64,000 nucleotides of DNA from Rhizobium sp. P32RR-XVIII (GCF_012641395.1 NZ_JABAIH010000001.1:682001-746000); one strand, 5' to 3'; positions 27,391 through 36,347 are shown, counted from the stretch's first letter. The notes: a model not told the origin generated them from the letters alone. Numbers and translations are program-made.

Positions 27391-28281
27391 ATGAGCACGG
27401 TCACGACCAAAACCGTCCAGCCATCCGCCCTTGCGGAATTCTGGTACTACTTCTCGCGAAACAAGGGGGCTGTCATCGGCCTCGCTGTCTTCGTCGTCAT
27501 TCTTGTGCTGGCAATCTTTGCTCCCTTCGTTGCGCCGCATGCGCCGAATGAGCAGAACCGTCAGATGCTGCTGCTGGCGCCGTTCTGGTCGGAAAGCGGC
27601 AGCGCGTCCTTCCCCCTCGGAACGGATGCCGTCGGCCGCGACATTCTCTCGCGTCTGATCTACGGCGCGCGCTTCTCGCTCTTCATCGGCGTCGTCGTCG
27701 TGACGCTGTCTGTGATCGCGGGCGTACTGATCGGCCTCGTCGCGGGCTATTTCCGCGGCCGCGTCGATATCGTCATCATGCGCCTGATGGATATCATTCT
27801 GGCCTTCCCGTCGCTGCTTCTGGCTCTCGTGCTGGTCGCCGTCCTCGGTCCCGGCCTTACCAATGCGATGATCGCGATCTCGATCGTCAACCAGCCGCAT
27901 TTCGTGCGCCTGACGCGAGCCTCCGTCATGGCGGAGCGCGAGAAGGAATATGTCGTCGCGTCGCGCGTGGCGGGCGCCGGCACCTTGCGTCTGATGTTCA
28001 AGACCATCCTGCCGAACTGTCTCGGGCCGCTGATCGTCCAGGCAACGCTCGCCTTCTCGGCGGCGATCCTCGATGCCGCGGCTCTCGGCTTCCTCGGCAT
28101 GGGTGCACAGCCTCCGACACCCGAATGGGGCACGATGCTCGCCGAAGCGCGCGAGTTCATCCAGCGCGCCTGGTGGGTCGTAACGTTCCCGGGTCTTGCC
28201 ATCCTCGTCACCGTTCTTGCCATCAATCTGATGGGCGACGGTCTGCGCGATGCGCTCGATCCCAAGCTGAAGAGGTCGTGA
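27391..28281 (+). CDS. dppC: Dipeptide ABC transporter permease
   Basis: A 296-residue second permease. The cytoplasmic N-terminus precedes TM1 at about 28-50 and a long first periplasmic loop (PFVAPHAPNEQNRQ), followed by the DppC/OppC hallmark PLGTDAVGRDILSRLIYGAR and the EAA loop (EKEYVVASRVAGAGTLRLMF). Its stop overlaps the dppD start by one base (TGATG), so translation is coupled. Confidence 0.93.
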   Translation: MSTVTTKTVQPSALAEFWYYFSRNKGAVIGLAVFVVILVLAIFAPFVAPHAPNEQNRQMLLLAPFWSESGSASFPLGTDAVGRDILSRLIYGARFSLFIGVVVVTLSVIAGVLIGLVAGYFRGRVDIVIMRLMDIILAFPSLLLALVLVAVLGPGLTNAMIAISIVNQPHFVRLTRASVMAEREKEYVVASRVAGAGTLRLMFKTILPNCLGPLIVQATLAFSAAILDAAALGFLGMGAQPPTPEWGTMLAEAREFIQRAWWVVTFPGLAILVTVLAINLMGDGLRDALDPKLKRS

Positions 28282-29297
28282 TGCCGCTTCTCGATATCCA
28301 GAATCTGACTGTCGAATTCCAGACGTCTTCCGGTCTGTTCCGCGCCGTGGATGGCGTATCGCTCAACTGCGACAAGGGGGAGATCCTCTCGATCGTCGGC
28401 GAATCCGGCTCCGGCAAGTCCGTTGCCATGCTTGCCATGATGGGGCTGCTGCCCTGGACAGCCAAGATCACCGCCGACCGCATGACCTTCGACGGCAAGG
28501 AACTCATCGGCCTCTCCGGCCGCCAGCGCCGCAAGATCATCGGCAAGGACATGGCGATGATCTTCCAGGAGCCGATGTCGAGCCTCAACCCGTGCTTTAC
28601 GGTCGGCTTCCAGCTCGGCGAGACCCTGCGCGTGCACATGGGCATGAACCGCAAGGAACGCCGCGAACGTTCGATCGAACTGCTGAATCTCGTCGGCATC
28701 CCTGCTCCGGAAGATCGCCTGTCGAACTTCCCGCACCAGATGTCGGGCGGCATGAGCCAGCGCGTCATGATCGCAATGGCGCTCGCCTGCAATCCGAAGC
28801 TTTTGATCGCCGACGAGCCAACGACTGCGCTTGACGTGACGATCCAGGCGCAGATCCTCGACCTGCTCGTTCGCCTGCAACGCGAGCAGGGCATGGCTCT
28901 CGTGCTGATCACCCACGATATGGGTGTGGTGGCCGAGACCGCCGAGCGCGTTCAGGTGCAGTATGCCGGTCAGAAGGTGGAGGAACAGCCGGTCAAGGAA
29001 CTCTTCCGCGACCCGCATCACCCCTATACTGCGGCATTGCTTTCCGCTCTGCCGGAGCGCGCCGCCGTCGGGCAGCACCTGCCGTCGATTGCCGGTGTGG
29101 TACCGGGCCAGCATGACCGCCCGAGCGGCTGTCTGTTCGCGCCACGCTGCGGTTTTGCCACGGTCGAATGCGAGCGCGGCGTCGTGCGCCAGGGGCCGGA
29201 CCTCGGCGTGGCACTTTGTAACTATCCCTTGAAAGACGGCAAGCCGCTCGGTCATCCGGGCGTGATGCCGAAGCAATCCGCTGGAGACCTCGTATGA
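28281..29297 (+). CDS. dppD: Dipeptide ABC transporter ATP-binding protein
   Basis: A 338-residue ATPase. Walker A GESGSGKS is at 40-47, the signature is MSGGMSQRVMIAMAL, Walker B is LLIADEPTTALD, and the oligopeptide-transporter C-terminal extension has the Cys-containing Fe-S-like motif (GCLFAPRCGFATVECE). The start is the ATG overlapping the dppC stop at 28281. The frame continues far upstream inside dppC, but that part is a shadow. It overlaps dppF by four bases (ATGA). Confidence 0.93.
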   Translation: MPLLDIQNLTVEFQTSSGLFRAVDGVSLNCDKGEILSIVGESGSGKSVAMLAMMGLLPWTAKITADRMTFDGKELIGLSGRQRRKIIGKDMAMIFQEPMSSLNPCFTVGFQLGETLRVHMGMNRKERRERSIELLNLVGIPAPEDRLSNFPHQMSGGMSQRVMIAMALACNPKLLIADEPTTALDVTIQAQILDLLVRLQREQGMALVLITHDMGVVAETAERVQVQYAGQKVEEQPVKELFRDPHHPYTAALLSALPERAAVGQHLPSIAGVVPGQHDRPSGCLFAPRCGFATVECERGVVRQGPDLGVALCNYPLKDGKPLGHPGVMPKQSAGDLV

Positions 29298-30247
29298 GCG
29301 GAGCCGTTCTCGAGGGCAAGGATCTTGCCCGTTTCTACACCGTCAATCGCGGCATGTTCAAACCTGAAGCGACCGTCAAGGCGCTGAATGGTGTGAGCTT
29401 CAGCCTTTATTCCGGCAAGACACTCGCCGTCGTCGGCGAATCCGGTTGCGGCAAGTCGACGCTCGCGCGTCTCGTCACCATGATCGAGGACCCGACGGGC
29501 GGCGAATTGTTCATCGATGGCAAGCCTGCACGGATCGGTGACCGAAGCCTGCGCAGCCAGGTTCAGATCGTATTTCAGAACCCTTACGGTTCGCTCAATC
29601 CGCGCCAGAAAGTCGGCGCGATTCTTGAGGAGCCGCTGAAGATCAACACCGACCTCGATGCCGCGGCCCGCCGTCGCAGGGCAGAAGAGATGATGGCACG
29701 CGTCGGCCTGCGCTCGGAACACTACGGTCGCTATCCGCATATGTTCTCGGGCGGTCAGCGCCAGCGTATCGCCATTGCCCGCGCGCTCATGCTGCGGCCG
29801 AAGGTGCTTGTGCTCGACGAGCCCGTGTCCGCCCTCGACCTCTCCATCCAGGCTCAGGTGCTGAACCTTTTGATGGACCTGCAGAAGGAAATGGGCCTTG
29901 CCTATCTCTTCATCTCGCATGGTCTTTCGGTCGTTCGCCACATCGCCGACGACGTGATGGTCATGTATCTCGGCCGGCCGGTCGAGACAGGGCCGGCGGC
30001 TGAAGTCTTTGCTCACCCGCGTCACCCCTATACGGCCGCCCTTCTTTCCGCGACGCCGATCGCCGATCCCGATCGCGCCAAGAACCGCATCCGTCTGCAG
30101 GGCGAGCTTCCGTCGCCGCTGAAGCCGCCGAGCGGCTGCCACTTCAATCCGCGCTGCTGGAAGGCTCAGGACTATTGCCGTCGGGTCGAGCCTCTACTAA
30201 GTGGAACAGGCACGCAACAATACGCCTGTCACTTCCCGCTCGACTGA
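29294..30247 (+). CDS. dppF: Dipeptide ABC transporter ATP-binding protein
   Basis: A 317-residue partner ATPase. Walker A GESGCGKST is at 48-56, Q-loop VFQNPYGSLNPR, signature FSGGQRQRIAIARAL, Walker B VLVLDEPVSALD, and the C-terminal extension has GCHFNPRCWKAQDYC. Starts inside the end of dppD by a four-base overlap and is the last transporter gene. Gluconokinase follows after 27 bases and may be in the same transcript. Confidence 0.93.
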   Translation: MSGAVLEGKDLARFYTVNRGMFKPEATVKALNGVSFSLYSGKTLAVVGESGCGKSTLARLVTMIEDPTGGELFIDGKPARIGDRSLRSQVQIVFQNPYGSLNPRQKVGAILEEPLKINTDLDAAARRRRAEEMMARVGLRSEHYGRYPHMFSGGQRQRIAIARALMLRPKVLVLDEPVSALDLSIQAQVLNLLMDLQKEMGLAYLFISHGLSVVRHIADDVMVMYLGRPVETGPAAEVFAHPRHPYTAALLSATPIADPDRAKNRIRLQGELPSPLKPPSGCHFNPRCWKAQDYCRRVEPLLSGTGTQQYACHFPLD

Positions 30248-30274
30248 GCGGGCACAGGCGACGACGGAGGATAC

Positions 30275-30808
30275 ATGCCGGAACGGACGAACACATCCCA
30301 TGCAATCATCGTGATGGGTGTCAGCGGCTCCGGCAAATCCTCGATTGGTGAAAAGCTGGCGGAGGCGCTGAACCTCCGCTTCGTCGAAGGTGACGGGCTT
30401 CATCCTGCTTCGAACGTCGAGAAGATGTCGAAAGGCATCCCGCTGACCGATGAGGACCGGATGCCGTGGCTCGACGTGATCGGCGAGACCATTAAAGCCG
30501 CTCTCGCAAGCGGTGAAGGCATCGTTGTTTCCTGCTCGGCGCTGAAGCGCATCTATCGCGATCGTCTTCGCACCGCCGCCGGCGGCAGCCTCTTCTTCGT
30601 TTATCTTGATGGCTCCAGGGAGCTGCTCACGCGGCGGATGGGCGAGCGCAAGGGCCATTTCATGCCGGCGTCGCTGCTAGATAGCCAGCTCCAGACGCTC
30701 GAAGTGCCGACCGGCGAGCCCGGCGTCGTGACCGTCGATATCGACGACACGGTCGAAGGCATTGCAGAAGCGGCGCGAAAGAAGCTCGCGCCGCTTGGCA
30801 TTGCCTGA
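30275..30808 (+). CDS. gntK: Gluconokinase
   Basis: Phosphorylates D-gluconate to 6-phosphogluconate, feeding the Entner-Doudoroff pathway. The 177 residues match the short GntK family. P-loop GVSGSGKSSIG is at 15-25, family motif FVEGDGLHPASNVEKMSKGI is around 40-59 (a span of exactly 20 residues), then PWLDVIGE, CSALKRIYRDRLR, and the conserved FLDG-like segment YLDGSRELL. GGAGG lies six bases before the ATG. It is 27 bases after dppF; no gluconate transporter is nearby. Confidence 0.92.
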   Translation: MPERTNTSHAIIVMGVSGSGKSSIGEKLAEALNLRFVEGDGLHPASNVEKMSKGIPLTDEDRMPWLDVIGETIKAALASGEGIVVSCSALKRIYRDRLRTAAGGSLFFVYLDGSRELLTRRMGERKGHFMPASLLDSQLQTLEVPTGEPGVVTVDIDDTVEGIAEAARKKLAPLGIA

Positions 30809-30899
30809 CCAAGGCCTATTGACGGCCTCTTGGAAGTGACCATCTTCGCGTGCTCAGTGGCGGCCGCCACAGAAGCCGCGCCGAGCCGGAGGACCTGCC

Positions 30900-31286
30900 T
30901 TGAGCAAAGCGGAACTTTCAGCGATCTATCGCGATTACATCGCCTGCCTGAATGCGCAGGACTGGCCGCGGCTGGGGCACTTCGTCGGCGACGATGTACG
31001 CCACAATGATCGGAGGCTCGGCCTGGCAGGCTATCGGGCGATGCTGGAGCGGGATTTCGAGGAGATCCCGGACCTTCATTTCGACGTCAAGCTGCTGACG
31101 GCCGATCCGCCCTTTATCGCCAGCCGGCTTGTTTTCGATTGTAGGCCGAAGGGCGCGTTCCTCGGCCTTCCCGTCAACGGAAAGCGCGTTTCTTTCGCCG
31201 AAAATGTCTTCTATCGCTTCGATCGGGAAAAGATCGATGAGGTTTGGTCGGTGATAGACAAGGCGGCGATCGAAGCACAGCTCTGA
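30900..31286 (+). CDS. SnoaL-like polyketide cyclase / ester cyclase family protein
   Basis: A 128-residue protein of the NTF2-like fold: RDYIACLNAQDWPRLGHFVG at the start, the helix-sheet pattern GLAGYRAMLERDFEEIPDLH, and a C-terminal strand with DEVWSVIDKAAIEAQL. These stand-alone SnoaL-like proteins have varied or unknown substrates. The start is TTG at 30900, with GGAGG seven bases upstream; no ATG fits. It lies 91 bases after gntK and converges on the D-amino-acid dehydrogenase gene. Confidence 0.8.
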   Translation: MSKAELSAIYRDYIACLNAQDWPRLGHFVGDDVRHNDRRLGLAGYRAMLERDFEEIPDLHFDVKLLTADPPFIASRLVFDCRPKGAFLGLPVNGKRVSFAENVFYRFDREKIDEVWSVIDKAAIEAQL

Positions 31287-31313
31287 TGAAAGCCGCCATG
31301 TCATGTTGTGCCG

Positions 31314-32561
31314 TTACGGGTTAAAGCGCTGCGGCGAATAGGCGGAAATATCGATGAAGGGCGTTTCGCCGGTAATGAGCTCCGCAAGCACGCGGCCGGT
31401 CACCGGTCCGAGCGTCAGGCCGTGATGCGCATGTCCGAAGGCGAACCACAGGCCGTTATGACGCGGCGCCTTGCCGATGATCGGCATCATGTCCGGTGTG
31501 CAGGGGCGGGAACCCATCCAAGGCTCCGGGTCCAGACGGCGCCCGAGCGGGAATACGGTGCGCGCCACCTTCTCGGCGCGGTCGAGCTGAACCGGCGTCT
31601 TCGGCGCATCGAGCGTGGCGAACTCCGCGCCGGTGGTCAGACGGATGCCGCGGTTCATCGGTGCGAGGAAATAACCGCGCTCGGCATCGAGCGTCCAGTT
31701 GTTGAGAACAGCATTGCCTTCTGCCGCATAGTGCATGTGGTAGCCACGCTTGACGCCGAGCGGGAAGGAGTAGCCAAGCCGCTTCGTCGCCACCGCAGCC
31801 CAGGGGCCGAGCGCCAGCACGGCATCGTCGGCATCCAGCGATCCCTCGGCCGTGGAGATGCGCCAGCCGGAGCCTACTTGGCCGAGCGAAGCGGCATCGC
31901 CGGTAACGAAACGGCCGCCCAGGCTTTCAAAATAGGTGCAGTAGGCGTTCGTCAGTGCATGTGGATCGAGGACAGACCATGGATCGCGCCAGCGCAGGCC
32001 GCCCGTAAAATTCTGCGTCAGGTTCGGTTCGATGCGCGCCACATCGGCGGAGCTCAGCTTGTCATAGGTGACGCCGAACTCCTTTTCCCAGAGGGTGGCT
32101 TCGGCAATCGCCTCGTCATATTTCTCGGCCGTGCGGAAAACCCGCATCCAGCCATCCTTGCGGATCAGCGCCTCGGCATGCGAGGCCTCGATCAGGTCCT
32201 TGTGCTCGGACACGGAGTTTTCGATCAGCGGTGCGTAGGCGCGCGTGATTGCCTCGTGTCGCCGCGCATTGGAGTTCCACCAATAGCGGGCAAGGAAAGC
32301 GACCTGACTTGGCAGCGTCTTCAGATGGTAATGCGCGTCGATGCGGTTGTTCAGCGCATAACGCAGCAACATCCCGAACTGCTGGGGGAAACCGTAAGGC
32401 ACAACACCTTCGCGCTGGATCAAGCCGGCATTTCCGAAAGAGGTCTCGCTCCCCGGAGCCTTGCGGTCGATCAATGTCACCTGCCGTCCGCGCCGTTGCA
32501 GATGAATTGCCGCCGAAACACCGATGATGCCGGCACCGAGCACTATTGCATTCTTTGTCAT
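31314..32561 (-). CDS. dadA: D-amino-acid dehydrogenase-like FAD-dependent oxidoreductase
   Basis: A 415-residue DAO-family flavoprotein. The N-terminal Rossmann dinucleotide motif is VLGAGIIGVSAAIHL, followed by DRKAPGSETSFGNAGLIQ and, near the C-terminus, GSRPCTPDMMPIIGKAPRHN and FAFGHAHHGLTLGP, which together match DadA. It deaminates D-amino acids oxidatively, passing electrons to the respiratory chain. I begin at the ATG 32561, where the Rossmann fold starts; a frame extending to 32636 adds basic residues without support. The gene lies downstream of the polyketide synthase/methyltransferase pair on the same strand, 76 bases away. Confidence 0.85.
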   Translation of the reverse strand: MTKNAIVLGAGIIGVSAAIHLQRRGRQVTLIDRKAPGSETSFGNAGLIQREGVVPYGFPQQFGMLLRYALNNRIDAHYHLKTLPSQVAFLARYWWNSNARRHEAITRAYAPLIENSVSEHKDLIEASHAEALIRKDGWMRVFRTAEKYDEAIAEATLWEKEFGVTYDKLSSADVARIEPNLTQNFTGGLRWRDPWSVLDPHALTNAYCTYFESLGGRFVTGDAASLGQVGSGWRISTAEGSLDADDAVLALGPWAAVATKRLGYSFPLGVKRGYHMHYAAEGNAVLNNWTLDAERGYFLAPMNRGIRLTTGAEFATLDAPKTPVQLDRAEKVARTVFPLGRRLDPEPWMGSRPCTPDMMPIIGKAPRHNGLWFAFGHAHHGLTLGPVTGRVLAELITGETPFIDISAYSPQRFNP

Positions 32562-32637
32562 TTTTTCTTGAAGCCCACTTAATTCCAAGGGCCGAAAATG
32601 CCCCCTGGATCGCGACCGCGCAATTGAAAAATGCATT

Positions 32638-33141
32638 TCATTTCAAAATCATTGCCGCTCGGAGTGCCGCATTTTCGGCGCGGATGCGGGCGGTCAGGAT
32701 GATCGCATTCAGCACCGTGAAGATCCCGGCATAGAAATACATATCGAACGCCAGCGGTAGGGCTGCGATCTCTCCGGCAACGATCGCGTAATTGGGGTGC
32801 CGGATGAGGCGATAGGGTCCACTGCGGACAAGCGGCGCGTTCGGAAGAACAATGATACGTGTCGTCCATCGCTCCTTGAGAGTGGCAAGTACCCAGAGAC
32901 GAAGGACCTGCAGGAGCATGAAGATGCCGAACCAGAAGAAGTTTACCGGCCGGTCGGTGGCAAGCAGCCACAATCCACCGATCCAGCCTGCGTGCAGTGC
33001 GACCATATAGGGATAGTGCTCAGCCCCGAACTCCCGCGCGCCTCGCGCAAAGAGCGCGGCGGTGTTGTGCTTGGCAAGAGCAAGCTCGCCCAGCCGCTGA
33101 AGCGTCACGAAGGTTAGAAGTGCGACGGAGGCAAGCATCAT
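32638..33141 (-). CDS. Isoprenylcysteine carboxyl methyltransferase (ICMT) family protein
   Basis: A 167-residue membrane protein with about four hydrophobic segments and the ICMT-family SAM-binding signature near the C-terminus (GPYRLIRHPNYAIVAGEI). In bacteria such proteins often sit beside type III polyketide synthases; Bacillus BpsB (YpbQ) methylates the alkylpyrones made by BpsA. Here the start overlaps the end of the synthase gene by four bases (ATGA), so the two are translationally coupled. I infer O-methylation of the polyketide product at the membrane. Confidence 0.85.
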   Translation of the reverse strand: MMLASVALLTFVTLQRLGELALAKHNTAALFARGAREFGAEHYPYMVALHAGWIGGLWLLATDRPVNFFWFGIFMLLQVLRLWVLATLKERWTTRIIVLPNAPLVRSGPYRLIRHPNYAIVAGEIAALPLAFDMYFYAGIFTVLNAIILTARIRAENAALRAAMILK

Positions 33142-34190
33142 GCCGTCCTCCGCAGAGTGACGCAGCTGGCCGAAAAGCCCGGTCCCATCGCAATCATCGC
33201 TGCGCGGTCCGGCAGACCCGCTTGGATGACGCGTTCCAGCACGAAGAGCACGGTCGGTGAGGACATGTTACCATAGTCGGATAGCACTGAGCGCTCATGA
33301 TCGAGCGAACCGGGTGAAAGCGCCAGCGCGCTTTCCATCGCTGCCAGCACCCTGGTACCGCCCGGGTGGCAGACAAAGCGGTCGATGTCCCGGCGCGAAA
33401 GCCCGTTGCGGGCAAGGATGCCGTCCAAGGCCGGGCCAAGCTCCCTTTCAGCGAAGGGCGGCAGCGATTGCGCAAGCACGATGCCGAAGCCGGTATCGTC
33501 GATCTTCCAGCCCATAATGTCGAGCGTGTCCGGAAACAGATGTTCGCCGGTGGATTCCACCGCGGCGATCCCGTCTCCGCCGTTGCGTAGCACGCAGGCC
33601 GCAGCGCCGTCGCCGAATAGCGCAGTTGCGATGATGTTCGGCCGCGTCAGCTCGTCCAGCCGGAAGGCGAGGGTGCAGAGTTCGATGGTCACGAAGAGAA
33701 CGATCTTGCCCGCTCTGGCTTTCGCCTGGCGGACCGCGATGCCGAAGCCGGAGACGCCGGCCGCGCAGCCAAGCCCGAACACGGGCACACGCTCGATATC
33801 CGGTCGGAACCCCATCTTCCCAGCAAGTTGCGCGTCGAGGCTCGGCGTCGTGAACCCGGTAGAGGAGATGGTCACGACGCAATCGACATCGCCTGCTTTC
33901 AGATCGGCACGCCGCAGTGCCTTTGTCGCCGCTTCAACGAAGAGGCTGCCCGCGACCTCCGCATAGGCGTTCATGCGGTCTGGCCAGCCATGCGGCTCGT
34001 CGAACCATGAGAGCGGCCGCGCCGCATGGCGTTTGCTAATGCCTGCATTGTCGAAGACGCCGGCGAGATGCCGAAAGTCCGCGAAGCGGCCAGCAAAGAG
34101 GCGGGCGGAAGCCGCGGCAGCTTCCGCCTGCGTGATGACGTGTTCCGGCACCGCAACCGCGAGGCTCAGCAATTTCACCGTATCGCTCAC
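33138..34190 (-). CDS. Type III polyketide synthase (chalcone synthase-like)
   Basis: A 350-residue homodimeric-type synthase that extends an acyl-CoA starter with malonyl-CoA. The catalytic triad is complete: Cys142 (FGLGCAAGVSG), His275 (FVCHPGGTRVL) and Asn308 (SDYGNMSSPTVLF). The GFTTPSLDAQLAGKMG segment is also typical. I set the start at the GTG 34190, which has AAGGAG six bases upstream; an ATG at 34229 has no ribosome site. The overlapping methyltransferase gene points to a methylated alkylpyrone or alkylresorcinol-type lipid, as in bpsAB and srsAB. The starter unit cannot be read from sequence. Confidence 0.9.
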   Translation of the reverse strand: MSDTVKLLSLAVAVPEHVITQAEAAAASARLFAGRFADFRHLAGVFDNAGISKRHAARPLSWFDEPHGWPDRMNAYAEVAGSLFVEAATKALRRADLKAGDVDCVVTISSTGFTTPSLDAQLAGKMGFRPDIERVPVFGLGCAAGVSGFGIAVRQAKARAGKIVLFVTIELCTLAFRLDELTRPNIIATALFGDGAAACVLRNGGDGIAAVESTGEHLFPDTLDIMGWKIDDTGFGIVLAQSLPPFAERELGPALDGILARNGLSRRDIDRFVCHPGGTRVLAAMESALALSPGSLDHERSVLSDYGNMSSPTVLFVLERVIQAGLPDRAAMIAMGPGFSASCVTLRRTA

Positions 34191-34358
34191 TGCATTCTCC
34201 TTGTTGCCCGGCGGCAAAACGGAGAACACTTGGCACGGTGATTTATTCGGCCGTCAGCGTCACAAAAAGGTGATGCAAAAATCCCCTACGCCGTCCGAAT
34301 AAAACGAAGGGCAGGGGTGTTCTTTCGGCGCAACGTCATTTTCCACGGAGATATTCCC

Positions 34359-34910
34359 ATGACGACGACCACGACCGTTCGCATTGCTTCTCTCGTTTTT
34401 GGCGGCTTCATCGCCGCCTCCATGCTTTCTACCCCGGTCTTCGCAGTTGGTGGCGGTGGCGGCGGCAGCGACGCGAGCACGCCCGTTTGCAAAAAGGGTC
34501 AGATCTACGACAAGAAATCGAAGAGATGCGTAAAGCAGAGCAGCGCCAATGTGCCGGACGAGGACCGTACCGATTATGCCTATGCGCTGGCGAAGGCCGC
34601 CCGATACCAGGAGGCGCTCGATATGCTCGATACCGTCAAGGATCAGAATAATGCGGAAGTGCTGAATTATCGCGGCTACGCCACGCGCAAGCTCGGCCGT
34701 ACGGACGAAGGCATCACCTATTACCTCCAGTCGGTAAAGCTCGACCCGAACTATGCGCAGGTCCGTGAGTATCTCGGCGAAGCCTATGTCGTCAAAGGTC
34801 GCATGGATCTTGCCAAGGAGCAGCTAGGCATCATCAAGACGATCTGCGGCACCGAATGCGAGCCGTATGAGGACCTCAACGCTGCCATCCTCAATCCGTC
34901 GAAGCTGTAA
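34359..34910 (+). CDS. Exported tetratricopeptide-repeat protein
   Basis: A 183-residue protein with a signal peptide (about 1-29, ending STPVFA) followed by a Gly-rich stretch (VGGGGGGSDAS), a short Cys-flanked basic loop (CKKGQIYDKKSKRC, about 43-56), and two to three TPR units (YAYALAKAARYQEALDMLD, then GRTDEGITYYLQSVKLDPNY). A second Cys pair is in ICGTECEPYED. The ATG at 34359 is chosen for the signal peptide. It lies 40 bases before the ECF sigma gene on the same strand, so it may be part of that locus. Periplasmic and probably a protein-binding module; role unknown. Confidence 0.8.
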   Translation: MTTTTTVRIASLVFGGFIAASMLSTPVFAVGGGGGGSDASTPVCKKGQIYDKKSKRCVKQSSANVPDEDRTDYAYALAKAARYQEALDMLDTVKDQNNAEVLNYRGYATRKLGRTDEGITYYLQSVKLDPNYAQVREYLGEAYVVKGRMDLAKEQLGIIKTICGTECEPYEDLNAAILNPSKL

Positions 34911-34950
34911 ATCGAAGCAGGACGCGGGGCAGGCAGGAGGGGATATTAGG

Positions 34951-35556
34951 ATGTCGGTCGCGCGCACGACATTTCCTGCGTATAGTCGCCTGAAAATGGA
35001 ATCGCCGGCTCGACCGGCGATCTCCGGAAGAAGAACCGGGGCGGAGGCGGCCATCGCGAGCGAAGCGGATATCAGGAAAGGCCTGACAGAGAACTTTGCC
35101 AGGCTCTGGCGTTATGGCCTTGTACTCTCGCGTCAGCGTGATGTGGCCGATGACCTCGTGCAACAGACCTGCGTCCGGGCGCTTGAGCGCGCTGCGCAAT
35201 TCGAACCAGGAACCCGGCTCGATCGCTGGTTGTTTTCGATCCAGCATTCGATCTGGCTGAACGAGGTCCGCTCCCGCAAGGTCCGCCAGGGCAGGGGTTT
35301 CGCGGATCCGGAAGAAGCGCTGGTCTTCGATGGCGCCCACGACACCGAAACGCACGTCATGGCAAACCAGGTGCTTCGGCAGGTCGACGCGCTTCCGGAA
35401 GCACAGCGCAGCGCCGTCTTCCTCGCTTATGTGGAAGGACTCTCTTATCGCGAGGTGGCAGAAGTCTTGGGAATACCGATCGGAACTGTGATGAGCCGGC
35501 TGGCGGCAGCCCGCGCGACGCTCTCCGGGGCTCTTTCGAAAGAGGCACGAGAATGA
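34951..35556 (+). CDS. ECF-type RNA polymerase sigma factor
   Basis: A 201-residue group IV sigma factor. Region 2 (about 55-115) has RDVADDLVQQTCVRALERAA and RLDRWLFSIQHSIWLNEVRS; region 4 (about 140-195) has LPEAQRSAVFLAYVEGLSYR and EVAEVLGIPIGTVMSRLAAA. No extra C-terminal domain is present. Start taken at ATG 34951 with GGAGG ten bases upstream; ATG 34996 is also possible. Its last four bases overlap the anti-sigma gene. This is not the EcfG general stress sigma, because no PhyR or NepR gene is beside it. Confidence 0.9.
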   Translation: MSVARTTFPAYSRLKMESPARPAISGRRTGAEAAIASEADIRKGLTENFARLWRYGLVLSRQRDVADDLVQQTCVRALERAAQFEPGTRLDRWLFSIQHSIWLNEVRSRKVRQGRGFADPEEALVFDGAHDTETHVMANQVLRQVDALPEAQRSAVFLAYVEGLSYREVAEVLGIPIGTVMSRLAAARATLSGALSKEARE

Positions 35557-36347
35557 GCAACGATATCCATATTATGCCCTCTGACGAAGAGTTGACGGCC
35601 TTCATTGACGGTGAATTGCCGCCTCAGGATGCCGCGCGCATCGAAGCGCTCGCCACAGTCGACGACCACGTGGCCGGGCGGCTGGAATTCCTCTCCCGTA
35701 GCAGTCTGCCGTTCAAGGAGGCTTTCGCGCCGCTTCTTGCTGCCGCGCCAAAGGCCGAGCTGGAAGCGGTGCTCTCTGCGATCCCCGAGCGGCAGGAAAG
35801 CACGGCTTCGACTTTGACGGGCCGTCGCGGCTTTCTAAGCGCGATTGCTGCCTCGGTTGTCGCGGGCGTCATTGTCGATCGTGCCTACATCGGTCTCAGT
35901 CGCCGTCCATCGAGGGAAGAGAGCACGGAATGGCGCGGCGTCGTCGCCGAATACCTCTCGCTCTACACGGCCGACACGCTCGCGGGACCCGTGCCACCTG
36001 CCGATATTCAGAGCGCTCAGCTCGCCCTGCTCGAGGGAAAGCTGGGCCTTGCGCTTTCTCCGGAGAAGGTCGCGTTGCCTGGTGTGGACTTCAAGCGCGC
36101 CCAGCTCCTCGAGTATGACGAAAAACCGCTCGCGCAGATCGCCTATCTCGATCCCGAGACAGGCCCGATGGCACTCTGCATCATCCGTTCGAACAGCGGC
36201 GAAAAGTCGCCGGATATCGAGGGTCGCTTGGGCATGAATGTCGTTTACTGGTCCGATAACACTCATGCTTTCATGCTGATAGGTCATGCTCCGGCGGATC
36301 GGATGCAGGAAATCGCCGATAGCGTCAGGGCAAAATTGACGGTGTGA
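35553..36347 (+). CDS. Membrane-anchored anti-sigma factor
   Basis: A 264-residue protein. The cytosolic N-terminal anti-sigma region (DEELTAFIDGELPPQDAARI, about 11-30) lacks the HxxxCxxC zinc motif. One transmembrane segment lies at about 93-112, and a periplasmic sensor part follows to the end. The membrane segment opens with a Tat-like pair, GRRGFLSAIAASVVAGVIV, unusual for an anti-sigma factor. The start overlaps the sigma gene (ATGA), which ensures balanced synthesis. It presumably holds the adjacent ECF sigma until a cell-envelope signal arrives. Confidence 0.85.
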   Translation: MSNDIHIMPSDEELTAFIDGELPPQDAARIEALATVDDHVAGRLEFLSRSSLPFKEAFAPLLAAAPKAELEAVLSAIPERQESTASTLTGRRGFLSAIAASVVAGVIVDRAYIGLSRRPSREESTEWRGVVAEYLSLYTADTLAGPVPPADIQSAQLALLEGKLGLALSPEKVALPGVDFKRAQLLEYDEKPLAQIAYLDPETGPMALCIIRSNSGEKSPDIEGRLGMNVVYWSDNTHAFMLIGHAPADRMQEIADSVRAKLTV

